DNA of 64,000 nt from Serratia proteamaculans_D (lineage in GTDB: Bacteria; Pseudomonadota; Gammaproteobacteria; Enterobacterales; Enterobacteriaceae). Location of the stretch: assembly GCF_049959315.1 (NCBI RefSeq), contig NZ_CP188201.1. One strand, given 5' to 3'. Shown here in pieces: positions 34,772 through 43,243 of this stretch (within the stretch, counting starts at the first letter, position 1; every line of letters starts with the position of its first letter). Under the pieces are notes generated by a model. That model ran no database searches. It saw only the letters and a program-made list of their open reading frames with translations, and was not told the origin of the DNA. A program made the position numbers and the translations under genes.

Positions 34772-36724
34772 ATGAGCTATCAGGTTCTAGCCCGTAAGTG
34801 GCGCCCTCAAACGTTTGCAGATGTTGTCGGACAGGAACACGTCCTGACGGCACTGGCTAACGGCCTCTCGCTGGGGCGGATCCATCACGCCTATCTGTTC
34901 TCGGGTACGCGCGGCGTGGGTAAAACCACCATTGCGCGCCTGCTGGCCAAAGGCCTGAACTGTGAAACCGGCATCACCGCCACGCCGTGCGGTCAATGTG
35001 ATAACTGCCGCGAGATTGAGCAGGGGCGCTTTGTCGATCTTATCGAGATCGACGCCGCGTCCAGAACCAAGGTGGAAGATACCCGCGATCTGCTGGATAA
35101 CGTCCAGTACGCACCCGCCCGCGGCCGTTTCAAGGTTTACCTGATTGACGAAGTGCACATGCTCTCGCGCCACAGCTTCAATGCGCTGTTGAAAACGCTG
35201 GAAGAGCCGCCTTCGCACGTCAAATTCCTGTTGGCAACCACCGACCCGCAAAAGTTGCCGGTGACCATTTTGTCCCGCTGTCTGCAGTTTCATCTGAAGG
35301 CGCTGGACGTCGATCAGATCCGCAGTCAGTTGGAAACGGTGCTGCAGGCAGAACAGATCACCAGCGATCAGCGTGCGTTGCAGCTATTGGCGCGTGCTGC
35401 CGATGGCAGCATGCGTGATGCACTGAGCCTCACTGACCAGGCGATTGCCATGGGCCAGGGGCAGGTGACCACCGCCACCGTCAGCCAAATGCTTGGCACG
35501 CTTGACGATGAACAACCCCTGGCAATCCTCGAAGCGCTGGTCAGTGCCGATGGCGAAAAGGTGATGGCGCAGGTCGCGCAGGCTGCTTCGCGCGGTGTCG
35601 ATTGGGAAAATCTGCTGATCGAGACGCTGGCGTTGCTGCACCGTATTGCGATGGTGCAGTTGCTGCCGTCGGTGTTGGATAATCATTACGCCGCCATTGA
35701 ACAGCGGCTGCGTGAGCTGGCGCGTACCTTGCCGCCGACTGACGTGCAACTCTATTACCAAACGCTGTTGGTTGGCCGCAAAGAGCTGGCCTTTGCGCCA
35801 GATCGTCGCATGGGGGTTGAAATGACCCTGCTGCGCGCGCTGGCGTTTCACCCGAAAGCGGTGATCCCGGAGCCGGTAGCCATGGTGCAAACCGCACCAG
35901 TGCAGATGGCGCAGCCACAGGCTCAGGTGGCCCAGCCGCCACAGTTTCAGGATGCACCGCCGCCGTTAGGGCAGGTTGCGCCGCAAAACAGTCAGCAAGC
36001 GAATTTACCGGATGCCACCGCGCAATTATTAAAGGCGCGTACCCAACTGCTGAGGCAGCAGGGAGCATCCACAACAAAAAAGAGTGAACCGGCGGCGCCT
36101 GGAAAAGCGCGGCCGGCGAACTCGGCACTGGAGCGATTGGCTTCCGTGACTGAGCGCAGCCAGCAGCGCCAGGCGGAAAAGATCGTGCAGGAAAAACCGG
36201 CCAAGCCGGAGGCTTACCGCTGGCGCGCACTGACCGAGCCGGAGGCCGAACCGGAGCCGCTGGCTACGCCGAAAGCGTTGCGCACCGCGCTCGAGCATGA
36301 GAAAACGCCCGAGCTGTCGGCCAAGCTGGTGGTTGAATCGCTGGAACGCGACGCCTGGGCGGCGGAAATCGATAAGCTTAAAATTCCAAAACTGGTGCAG
36401 CAACTGGCATTAAACGCGGTTAAACAACAGTTGGAACCCGGTAAGATTTGTCTTCACCTGCGGTCGTCGCAGCGCCATCTGAATTCGCCTTCGGCGCAGA
36501 AGGTCCTGACCGATGCGCTCAGCGAGCTGTACGGCAGCCCGGTTGAGTTGACCGTGGTGGAAGACGATAATCCGGCGGAGCGGACTCCGCTGGAGTGGCG
36601 ACAAGCCATTTATGAAGAAAAACTGGCGCAGGCGCGCCAGTCGATCGTTGCGGATACCCATATCCAGACCCTGCGCCGTTTCTTCGACGCGGACCTGGAT
36701 GAAGAGAGTATTCGCCCCATTTAA
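34772..36724 (+). CDS. dnaX: DNA polymerase III subunits tau and gamma
   Basis: 650 residues in the zero frame (tau). The clamp-loader AAA+ domain has Walker A GTRGVGKTT (about 45-53), a zinc module with C64, C73, C76 and C79, and Walker B LIDEVHM. A proline- and glutamine-rich linker (about 370-450) leads to the tau-specific C-terminal domains, which bind DnaB and the alpha subunit. An internal -1 frameshift signal at 36076-36082 would yield gamma of 438 residues. The gene is followed by ybaB and recR, the usual arrangement. Confidence 0.96.
   Translation: MSYQVLARKWRPQTFADVVGQEHVLTALANGLSLGRIHHAYLFSGTRGVGKTTIARLLAKGLNCETGITATPCGQCDNCREIEQGRFVDLIEIDAASRTKVEDTRDLLDNVQYAPARGRFKVYLIDEVHMLSRHSFNALLKTLEEPPSHVKFLLATTDPQKLPVTILSRCLQFHLKALDVDQIRSQLETVLQAEQITSDQRALQLLARAADGSMRDALSLTDQAIAMGQGQVTTATVSQMLGTLDDEQPLAILEALVSADGEKVMAQVAQAASRGVDWENLLIETLALLHRIAMVQLLPSVLDNHYAAIEQRLRELARTLPPTDVQLYYQTLLVGRKELAFAPDRRMGVEMTLLRALAFHPKAVIPEPVAMVQTAPVQMAQPQAQVAQPPQFQDAPPPLGQVAPQNSQQANLPDATAQLLKARTQLLRQQGASTTKKSEPAAPGKARPANSALERLASVTERSQQRQAEKIVQEKPAKPEAYRWRALTEPEAEPEPLATPKALRTALEHEKTPELSAKLVVESLERDAWAAEIDKLKIPKLVQQLALNAVKQQLEPGKICLHLRSSQRHLNSPSAQKVLTDALSELYGSPVELTVVEDDNPAERTPLEWRQAIYEEKLAQARQSIVADTHIQTLRRFFDADLDEESIRPI
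36060..36116 (+). promoter_or_regulatory. Programmed -1 ribosomal frameshift site in dnaX
   Basis: All three E. coli elements are visible. A Shine-Dalgarno-like AGGGAG (36060-36065) lies ten bases before the slippery heptamer A AAA AAG (36076-36082). Six bases after it a 10-bp stem starts (CCGGCGGCGC at 36089-36098 pairing with GCGCGGCCGG at 36107-36116, one mismatch). Slipping back one base gives GAG then TGA, so gamma ends Lys-Lys-Glu, as in E. coli. Confidence 0.93.
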
Positions 36725-36765
36725 ACGCTGCGTAAAGTGCGCGGCCCTAGCGACGAGAGACGACT

Positions 36766-37095
36766 ATGTTTGGTAAAGGCGGTCTGGGCAACCTGATGAA
36801 GCAAGCCCAGCAAATGCAAGAAAAAATGCAGCAGATGCAGGAAGAAGTCGCCAAATTGGAAGTGACTGGCGAATCCGGTGCCGGCCTGGTGAAAGTCACC
36901 ATCAATGGCGCGCACAACTGCCGTCGTGTGGAGATCGATCCGAGCCTGATGGAAGACGATAAAGATATGCTGGAAGATTTGATCGCTGCTGCGATCAACG
37001 ACGCCGCACGTCGTATCGATGAAACCCAGAAAGAGAAGATGGCGTCTGTGTCCAATGGCATGCAACTGCCACCTGGCTTTAAGATGCCGTTCTGA
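36766..37095 (+). CDS. ybaB: Nucleoid-associated protein YbaB/EbfC
   Basis: 109 residues. An N-terminal Met- and Gln-rich helix (MKQAQQMQEKMQQMQEEVAK) and the EbfC-type fold bind DNA as a dimer. It matches E. coli YbaB in length. Its stop overlaps the recR start (TGATG), so the two are translationally coupled, which agrees with a role near recombination and repair. Confidence 0.95.
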   Translation: MFGKGGLGNLMKQAQQMQEKMQQMQEEVAKLEVTGESGAGLVKVTINGAHNCRRVEIDPSLMEDDKDMLEDLIAAAINDAARRIDETQKEKMASVSNGMQLPPGFKMPF

Positions 37096-37700
37096 TGCAA
37101 ACCAGCCCGCTCCTTGAAACACTGATGGAGGCGTTGCGTTGCCTGCCGGGCGTTGGCCCGAAGTCGGCGCAGCGCATGGCATTCCAACTGTTGCAGCGCG
37201 ATCGCAGCGGTGGCATGCGTTTGGCGCAGGCGCTGACCCGTGCCATGTCGGAAATCGGTCACTGTGCCGATTGCCGCACCTTCACCGAGCAGGATATCTG
37301 CACCATCTGCGCCAATCCGCGCCGTCAACAAAACGGCCAGATCTGCGTGGTGGAAAGCCCGGCTGATATTCACGCCATCGAGCAGACCGGTCAGTTCGCC
37401 GGGCGCTACTTTGTGCTGATGGGTCACCTGTCGCCGATGGACGGCATTGGTCCTGGCGATATCGGTCTGGATCGGCTGGAGCAACGGCTGGAAAAAGAAA
37501 GCGTTACCGAAGTGATCCTGGCGACCAATCCGACGGTGGAAGGTGACGCAACCGCCAACTACATCGCCGAGATGTGTGGTCAGTATGGCGTAGTGGCCAG
37601 CCGCATCGCCCACGGCGTGCCGGTGGGTGGCGAGCTGGAGATGGTCGACGGCACCACGCTGTCGCATTCCCTGGCCGGTCGCCACGTTATCAAATTCTGA
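37095..37700 (+). CDS. recR: Recombination mediator RecR
   Basis: 201 residues. An N-terminal helix-hairpin-helix (LPGVGPKSAQRMA) precedes a zinc finger with C57, C60, C69 and C72, and a Toprim domain (about 80-175) follows. With RecF and RecO it loads RecA onto SSB-coated gapped DNA. The start overlaps the ybaB stop. E. coli has the same dnaX-ybaB-recR operon. Confidence 0.96.
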   Translation: MQTSPLLETLMEALRCLPGVGPKSAQRMAFQLLQRDRSGGMRLAQALTRAMSEIGHCADCRTFTEQDICTICANPRRQQNGQICVVESPADIHAIEQTGQFAGRYFVLMGHLSPMDGIGPGDIGLDRLEQRLEKESVTEVILATNPTVEGDATANYIAEMCGQYGVVASRIAHGVPVGGELEMVDGTTLSHSLAGRHVIKF

Positions 37701-37755
37701 CGCTGAGCGGGGCCATCGCGGCCCCGTTACTTTCCAAAAAAATTCCCCCCAGTCG

Positions 37756-37782
37756 CTTGAAAAACAATGCCCTGACCCCCAC
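37756..37782 (+). promoter_or_regulatory. Sigma-32 heat-shock promoter of htpG
   Basis: CTTGAAA at 37756-37762 and CCCCCACTT beginning at 37776 are about 13 bases apart, close to the sigma-32 consensus CTTGAAA-N13/15-CCCCATNT. It lies about 45 bp before the htpG start, so htpG should be heat inducible. Confidence 0.82.
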
Positions 37783-37829
37783 TTGATCCTCATTGTCCGA
37801 TTTTGGTAGCTATATCTTTGAGGTAATCA

Positions 37830-39701
37830 ATGAGTATGAAAGGTCAAGAAACCCGTGGTTTCCAGTCTGAAGTCAAACAACTGCTTCATTTGATGATTCA
37901 TTCGCTGTACTCCAATAAAGAAATTTTCCTGCGCGAGCTGATCTCCAACGCCTCGGACGCCGCCGACAAGCTGCGTTTCCGCGCGCTGTCTGCGCCTGAG
38001 CTGTATGAAGGCGACGGCGAGCTGCGTGTGCGTCTTTCCTTCGATAAAGACCAGCGTACGCTGACCATTGCCGACAACGGCATTGGCATGAGCCGCGAAG
38101 AAGTGATTGAAAACCTGGGCACCATCGCGAAATCAGGGACCAAAGCCTTCCTCGAATCTATCGGTTCCGATCAGGCCAAAGACAGCCAACTGATCGGCCA
38201 GTTTGGCGTGGGCTTCTACTCCGCGTTCATCGTGGCAGATAAAGTCACCGTGCGTACCCGAGCTGCCGGTGCAGCCGCCGATCAGGGCGTGTTCTGGGAG
38301 TCTGTCGGTGAGGGCGATTACACCATTGCCGATGTCAGCAAAGAAGATCGCGGTACCGAAATCACCCTGCATCTGCGCGAAGGCGAAGATGAATATCTCG
38401 ATGGCTGGCGTCTGCGTTCGGTGATCGGTAAATACTCCGACCACATCGCACTGCCGGTTGAGATTGAAACCAAAAACGAAGAAGACGGCACCGTTACCTG
38501 GGAAAAAATCAACAAGGCGCAGGCCCTGTGGACCCGTAGCAAGGCTGACGTCACCGACGAAGAATACAAAGAGTTTTACAAGCACATCGCTCACGACTTT
38601 ACCGATCCGCTGAGCTGGAGCCACAACCGGGTGGAAGGCAAGCAGGAATACACCAGCCTGCTGTATATCCCGGCCCAGGCCCCGTGGGATATGTGGAACC
38701 GCGATCACAAGCACGGTCTGAAACTGTACGTACAGCGCGTATTCATCATGGACGACGCTGAGCAGTTCATGCCGAACTACCTGCGTTTCGTGCGTGGTCT
38801 GATAGATTCCAACGATCTGCCGCTGAACGTTTCGCGTGAAATTTTGCAAGACAGCCGTGTGACGCAAAACCTGCGTGGTGCGCTGACCAAGCGTGTGCTG
38901 CAGATGCTGGAAAAACTGGCCAAAGACGACGCGGAAGGCTACCAGAAGTTCTGGCAGCAGTTCGGTCTGGTATTGAAAGAAGGCCCGGCGGAAGACGCGA
39001 ACAACAAAGAAACCATCGCCAAACTGCTGCGTTTCGCCTCTACCCAGAGTGACAGCTCGGCGCAGACCGTTTCGCTGGAAGAGTACGTTGGCCGCATGGC
39101 CGAAGGGCAGGAGAAGATTTATTACATCACTGCCGACAGCTATGCCGCCGCCAAGAGCAGCCCGCACCTGGAGCTGTTCCGTAAGAAAGGCATCGAAGTG
39201 TTGCTGCTTTCTGACCGCATCGATGAATGGATGATGAGCTACCTGACCGAGTTTGACGGCAAGCCGTTCCAGTCGGTCAGCAAGGTGGACGACGCGCTGG
39301 ACAAGCTGGCGGATGAAACCGAAGAGCAGAAGGCCGCTGAGAAGCAGCTGGAGCCGTTTGTTGACCGCGTGAAGACCCTGTTGGGCGACCGTGTGAAGGA
39401 TGTGCGTTTGACGCACCGCCTGACTGATACGCCGGCCATCGTCATCACCGACGCCGATGAAATGAGTACCCAGATGGCGAAACTGTTTGCCGCTGCGGGT
39501 CAGGAAGCGCCGGCCGTGAAATACATTTTCGAACTGAATCCGGAGCATGCGCTGGTCAAACGCGCATCCGATGTGGGCGATAACGAACAATTCGCCGAAT
39601 GGATTGACCTGTTATTGGATCAGGCGCTGCTGGCCGAACGTGGCACGCTGGAAGACCCAAATCAGTTTATCCGCCGCATGAATAAGCTGTTGTCCGCATA
39701 A
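37830..39701 (+). CDS. htpG: Hsp90-family chaperone HtpG
   Basis: 623 residues. The N-terminal GHKL ATPase domain has NSLYSNKEIFLRELISNASDA-type motifs (E and N for ATP binding), DNGIGMS and GQFGVGFYSAF. Middle and C-terminal dimerisation domains follow. It is a cytosolic ATP-dependent chaperone working with DnaK. A sigma-32 type promoter precedes it and a strong terminator follows. Confidence 0.97.
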   Translation: MSMKGQETRGFQSEVKQLLHLMIHSLYSNKEIFLRELISNASDAADKLRFRALSAPELYEGDGELRVRLSFDKDQRTLTIADNGIGMSREEVIENLGTIAKSGTKAFLESIGSDQAKDSQLIGQFGVGFYSAFIVADKVTVRTRAAGAAADQGVFWESVGEGDYTIADVSKEDRGTEITLHLREGEDEYLDGWRLRSVIGKYSDHIALPVEIETKNEEDGTVTWEKINKAQALWTRSKADVTDEEYKEFYKHIAHDFTDPLSWSHNRVEGKQEYTSLLYIPAQAPWDMWNRDHKHGLKLYVQRVFIMDDAEQFMPNYLRFVRGLIDSNDLPLNVSREILQDSRVTQNLRGALTKRVLQMLEKLAKDDAEGYQKFWQQFGLVLKEGPAEDANNKETIAKLLRFASTQSDSSAQTVSLEEYVGRMAEGQEKIYYITADSYAAAKSSPHLELFRKKGIEVLLLSDRIDEWMMSYLTEFDGKPFQSVSKVDDALDKLADETEEQKAAEKQLEPFVDRVKTLLGDRVKDVRLTHRLTDTPAIVITDADEMSTQMAKLFAAAGQEAPAVKYIFELNPEHALVKRASDVGDNEQFAEWIDLLLDQALLAERGTLEDPNQFIRRMNKLLSA

Positions 39702-39713
39702 TTGTCACTTTAT

Positions 39714-39749
39714 ACGCCTCTGACCTAAAGGTTGGAGGCGTTTTTTTTT
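39714..39749 (+). terminator. Intrinsic terminator after htpG
   Basis: The stem ACGCCTC / GAGGCGT encloses an inner ACCT / AGGT pair and is followed by nine T residues. Confidence 0.92.
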
Positions 39750-39904
39750 GCTTTTCTCACTGATTTTCAGCGTTTTATCCTCTTTCTTGCCTTTTCCGCT
39801 CCGCAATCGATTTCCTCGCGTACCTTGAGCCAGCCCCCCCTGAAATGGTATGGTTGAGCGTTTTCGCAATTTTATAAAAACTACATAGCAAGGGGATTTA
39901 CGCA

Positions 39905-40549
39905 ATGCGTATCATTCTGCTGGGCGCTCCGGGCGCTGGTAAAGGTACTCAGGCTCAATTCATCATGGAGAAATACGGTATTCCGCAAATCTCTACTGGT
40001 GATATGTTGCGTGCAGCCGTGAAGGCCGGCAGTGAACTGGGCAAGCAGGCGAAAGAAATCATGGATGCCGGCAAGCTGGTAACCGATGAACTGGTCATTG
40101 CACTGGTTAAAGAACGCATCACCCAGGAAGACTGCCGTAACGGCTTCCTGTTGGACGGTTTCCCACGCACTATTCCGCAGGCTGACGCGATGAAAGAAGC
40201 CGGCATCAACGTGGATTATGTGCTGGAATTCGACGTGCCGGACGAACTGATCGTTGATCGTATCGTTGGTCGCCGCGTGCATGCGCCATCTGGCCGCGTG
40301 TACCACGTTAAATTCAATCCGCCGAAGGTGGAAGGCAAAGACGACGCAACCGGCGAAGACCTGACGACCCGTAAAGACGATCAGGAAGAAACCGTGCGCA
40401 AACGTCTGGTTGAATACCACCAGATGACGGCACCGTTGATTTCCTACTACAGCAAAGAAGCTGCAGCAGGCAACACCCAATACCGTAAAATCGACGGCAC
40501 CCGTAAAGTGACCGAAGTGAGCGCTGAACTGGCAACCATCCTCGGCTGA
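39905..40549 (+). CDS. adk: Adenylate kinase
   Basis: 214 residues, the same length as E. coli Adk. The P-loop [10 protein letters not shown] occupies residues 7-16, the AMP-binding segment [10 protein letters not shown] follows, and the LID (about 120-160) is the long, zinc-free type. It catalyses ATP + AMP to 2 ADP. The ATG is preceded by AAGGGGATTTACGCA. A terminator follows, separating it from the glycerate block that replaces the direct adk-hemH junction of E. coli. Confidence 0.97.
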
Positions 40550-40572
40550 TCGGTTTGTCATTGCGGTGTATA

Positions 40573-40604
40573 GCGCCAGGCCTTATCGGTCTGGCGTTTT
40601 TTTT
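40573..40604 (+). terminator. Intrinsic terminator after adk
   Basis: The stem CGCCAGGCC / GGTCTGGCG (one mismatch) with a TTATC loop is followed by eight T residues. Confidence 0.9.
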
Positions 40605-40716
40605 GCTATTTTCCAACCGAACTGTGATCGCCGTGGCTTGTTGAGCCAGTGCGCTTTAATCACCCGCGATAAATGACGTATAACTGCCTCCATGAAAACC
40701 CATGGGGACTCTCCTG

Positions 40717-41850
40717 ATGCTCACAACCACCAATTTGCTGGCAGAATCCACCGCGCGCCAGATAGTGCAGCGGGCGATGGGCATCATCAATCATTCCGTC
40801 AACGTTATGGACAGCAACGGTGTCATCATCGCCTCCGGTAATCCCTCACGCCTGTTCCAGCGCCATGAGGGCGCGGTATTGGCGCTAACCGAGAACCGGG
40901 TGGTGGAAATCGATACGGTGACCGCAGCGCATCTTAAAGGTGTACGGCCAGGCATTAATCTCCCTTTTAGCTTTCGCAGCCAGCAGGTGGGGGTGATCGG
41001 CATTTCCGGCGAGCCCGCTCAGGTGCGTGCCTATGCCGAACTGGTGAAAATGGCGGCTGAGCTGATGGTGGAGCAGGCAGCATTGCTCAGCCAAAACCAG
41101 TGGGAAAAGCGCTATCGCGAGGAGCTGGCGAATCAGTTGCTGCAGTCGCAGCCGGCATCGGCCTCGCTGGAGGCGATGGCTGCCTACCTGGGCCTGGATC
41201 TGCAACTGCCGCGTATCGTCTGGATCCTGGAGTTACAGGATCCCCAGCCGAATTTGTTGCGTGAACTATTGGAGGAGCTGGAACACACCCAGCGTGAAGC
41301 GCTGCTCGCCATCACCGGCCTCAACGAAATGGTCCTGCTGCGGCCCGCCAGCCTGGTGCAGGGGGAATGGAACTTGAAGCAGGAGCGCAAGCAGGCGCAG
41401 CAGTTGCAAAGCCAGCTCCAGTCGCGTTTCAACCTGCGTTTGATTATCGGCGGTTTCTTTAGCGGTGAGACGGGGCTGCATCGTTCAAACCTGACCGCCC
41501 GCGCCACGCAGGCGATGGCGCAGCGGTTGAAGCTGCGCCACAAGACGCTGTTCTACCAAGATTATCCGCTGCCGTCATTGCTGTGCGATTTGGGGGAAGA
41601 CTGGCGTGCGCAGGAGCTTTCACGCCCCTGGCAGATCCTGGGGGCCAGTGATGAAAAAGGCGTCCTGCGTAGCACCCTGCGGCACTATTTTTCGCGGAAT
41701 TGTGATCAGACGCAGACCGCCGCTGAGCTGCATATTCACGTCAATACCCTGCGCTATCGCCTGCAGCGCATAGAGGCGATTACCGGATTGAAAATCAACC
41801 AGTTAACGGATACCTTGCAGCTATATATCGGCATGCTGATGCACCACTGA
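40717..41850 (+). CDS. cdaR: CdaR-family sugar diacid regulator
   Basis: 377 residues from the ATG at 40717, eight bases after GGGGA; an in-frame ATG 15 bp upstream lacks a ribosome-binding site. The N-terminal diacid recognition domain (about 10-140) includes RVVEIDTVTAAHLKGVRPGI, and the C-terminal PucR-type helix-turn-helix contains AAELHIHVNTLRYRLQRIE. E. coli CdaR activates glucarate, galactarate and glycerate genes. Here it sits directly upstream of a GntP-type permease and a glycerate kinase, so glycerate or a related diacid is the likely inducer. Confidence 0.88.
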   Translation: MLTTTNLLAESTARQIVQRAMGIINHSVNVMDSNGVIIASGNPSRLFQRHEGAVLALTENRVVEIDTVTAAHLKGVRPGINLPFSFRSQQVGVIGISGEPAQVRAYAELVKMAAELMVEQAALLSQNQWEKRYREELANQLLQSQPASASLEAMAAYLGLDLQLPRIVWILELQDPQPNLLRELLEELEHTQREALLAITGLNEMVLLRPASLVQGEWNLKQERKQAQQLQSQLQSRFNLRLIIGGFFSGETGLHRSNLTARATQAMAQRLKLRHKTLFYQDYPLPSLLCDLGEDWRAQELSRPWQILGASDEKGVLRSTLRHYFSRNCDQTQTAAELHIHVNTLRYRLQRIEAITGLKINQLTDTLQLYIGMLMHH

Positions 41851-41869
41851 GTTGTGTAAAACCACAACT
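41850..41869 (+). promoter_or_regulatory. Inverted repeat between cdaR and the permease gene
   Basis: Perfect 7-bp arms AGTTGTG and CACAACT with a 6-base spacer. The repeat starts at the last base of the cdaR stop and lies 100 bp before the permease start. It may be an operator for CdaR; no published site is recalled for comparison. Confidence 0.4.
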
Positions 41870-41968
41870 TTCCGGTGCGCCACCCGCTGGGTTTTTGTGG
41901 CTTCCTCTCACGCTAATGTTCGGCGCTCAGGATATGTTTTCCCCACACCAACAACGGGGAAAACAATA

Positions 41969-43234
41969 ATGATAACGGTATCCACATTGGGGGCGCTGGT
42001 GGCATTGGTCGTCGCTATCGTTCTGATTTTACGCAAGGTTCCGCCGGCCTACGGCATGATTGCCGGTGCGCTGGCCGGTGGGCTGTGTGGCGGCGCCGAT
42101 CTGGTACAGACCGTGACGCTGATGATCACCGGCGCTCAGGGTATCACCAACGCCGTGATGCGCATTCTGGCCGCGGGGGTCTTGGCCGGGGTGCTGATTG
42201 AGTCCGGTGCGGCACACACCATTGCTGAAACCATTGTCCGCAAGGTCGGGGAAACCCGTGCGCTGCTGGCGTTGGCGATAGCTACACTGATCCTGACGGC
42301 GGTTGGGGTATTTATCGACGTGGCGGTGATCACCGTAGCGCCGATCGCACTCTCCATTGCCCAGAAGGCCGGGATCTCGCGCGGTGCCATCCTGTTGGCG
42401 ATGATTGGTGGTGGCAAGGCCGGTAACGTGATGTCACCCAACCCGAACACCATTGCGGCCGCCGATAACTTCCACGTGCCGCTGACCTCGGTGATGATGG
42501 CCGGCATCGTGCCTGGCCTGTGTGGGCTGGTGGTAGCCTATCTGCTGGCCCGGCGTTTGAGCAACAAGGGTGACAAGGTGATGGCAGAGGAACTGACGCA
42601 GCATGCTGAAGGCTCTCGCCCAGGTTTTGCGGCGGCGATCAGCGCACCGTTGGTTGCCATAGTGCTGTTGTCGCTGCGGCCGATTGCCGGTATCGCTGTC
42701 GATCCGCTGATTGCGTTACCGGCCGGTGGATTGGTGGGGGCGTTATTGATGGGCCGTATTCGGCAGTGTAATCAATTTATGGTTTCCGGCCTGAGCCGCA
42801 TGGCACCGGTGGCCATTATGCTGCTCGGCACGGGGACGCTGGCGGGCATTATCGCCAACTCGGCGCTGAAAGACGCGTTGATTAACGGATTGACCCACTC
42901 CGGCATGCCGGCCTGGCTGTTGGCTCCGCTTTCCGGGGCGCTGATGTCGATGGCGACCGCTTCCACCACCGCCGGTACCGCTGTGGCATCCGGCGTATTC
43001 AGCAGCACCTTGCTGGAGCTGGGCATCAGTGGGCTGGCAGGGGCGGCGATGATCCATGCCGGTGCCACGGTGCTGGATCACCTGCCACACGGCAGTTTCT
43101 TCCACGCTACCGGCGGCAGCGTCAATATGGTGGTTCATCAACGGCTGAAGCTATTGCCGTATGAAACCCTGATCGGCTTTACCATCGCCGCCGTCTCGGC
43201 GTTAATGTTTGGCGTATTTAATCTGGCGGGATAA
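41969..43234 (+). CDS. GntP-family permease, probable glycerate transporter
   Basis: 421 residues from the ATG at 41969, after ACGGGGAAAACAATA. About twelve hydrophobic segments form a gluconate:proton symporter family fold. Conserved segments include IGGGKAGNVMSPNPNTIAAADNF-type motif residues around 160-180 and MIHAGATVLDHLPHGSFFHATGG near 365. Position between cdaR and a glycerate kinase gene suggests D-glycerate uptake. The family also carries gluconate and other sugar acids, so the substrate is inferred. Confidence 0.85.
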   Translation: MITVSTLGALVALVVAIVLILRKVPPAYGMIAGALAGGLCGGADLVQTVTLMITGAQGITNAVMRILAAGVLAGVLIESGAAHTIAETIVRKVGETRALLALAIATLILTAVGVFIDVAVITVAPIALSIAQKAGISRGAILLAMIGGGKAGNVMSPNPNTIAAADNFHVPLTSVMMAGIVPGLCGLVVAYLLARRLSNKGDKVMAEELTQHAEGSRPGFAAAISAPLVAIVLLSLRPIAGIAVDPLIALPAGGLVGALLMGRIRQCNQFMVSGLSRMAPVAIMLLGTGTLAGIIANSALKDALINGLTHSGMPAWLLAPLSGALMSMATASTTAGTAVASGVFSSTLLELGISGLAGAAMIHAGATVLDHLPHGSFFHATGGSVNMVVHQRLKLLPYETLIGFTIAAVSALMFGVFNLAG

Positions 43235-43243
43235 GGAATACTG

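Noticed and set aside
38133..39590. 485-codon open frame antisense to htpG
   Set aside because: Composition rich in His, Gln, Arg and Val with no recognisable motif, fully inside a well-identified chaperone gene; a typical antisense shadow.
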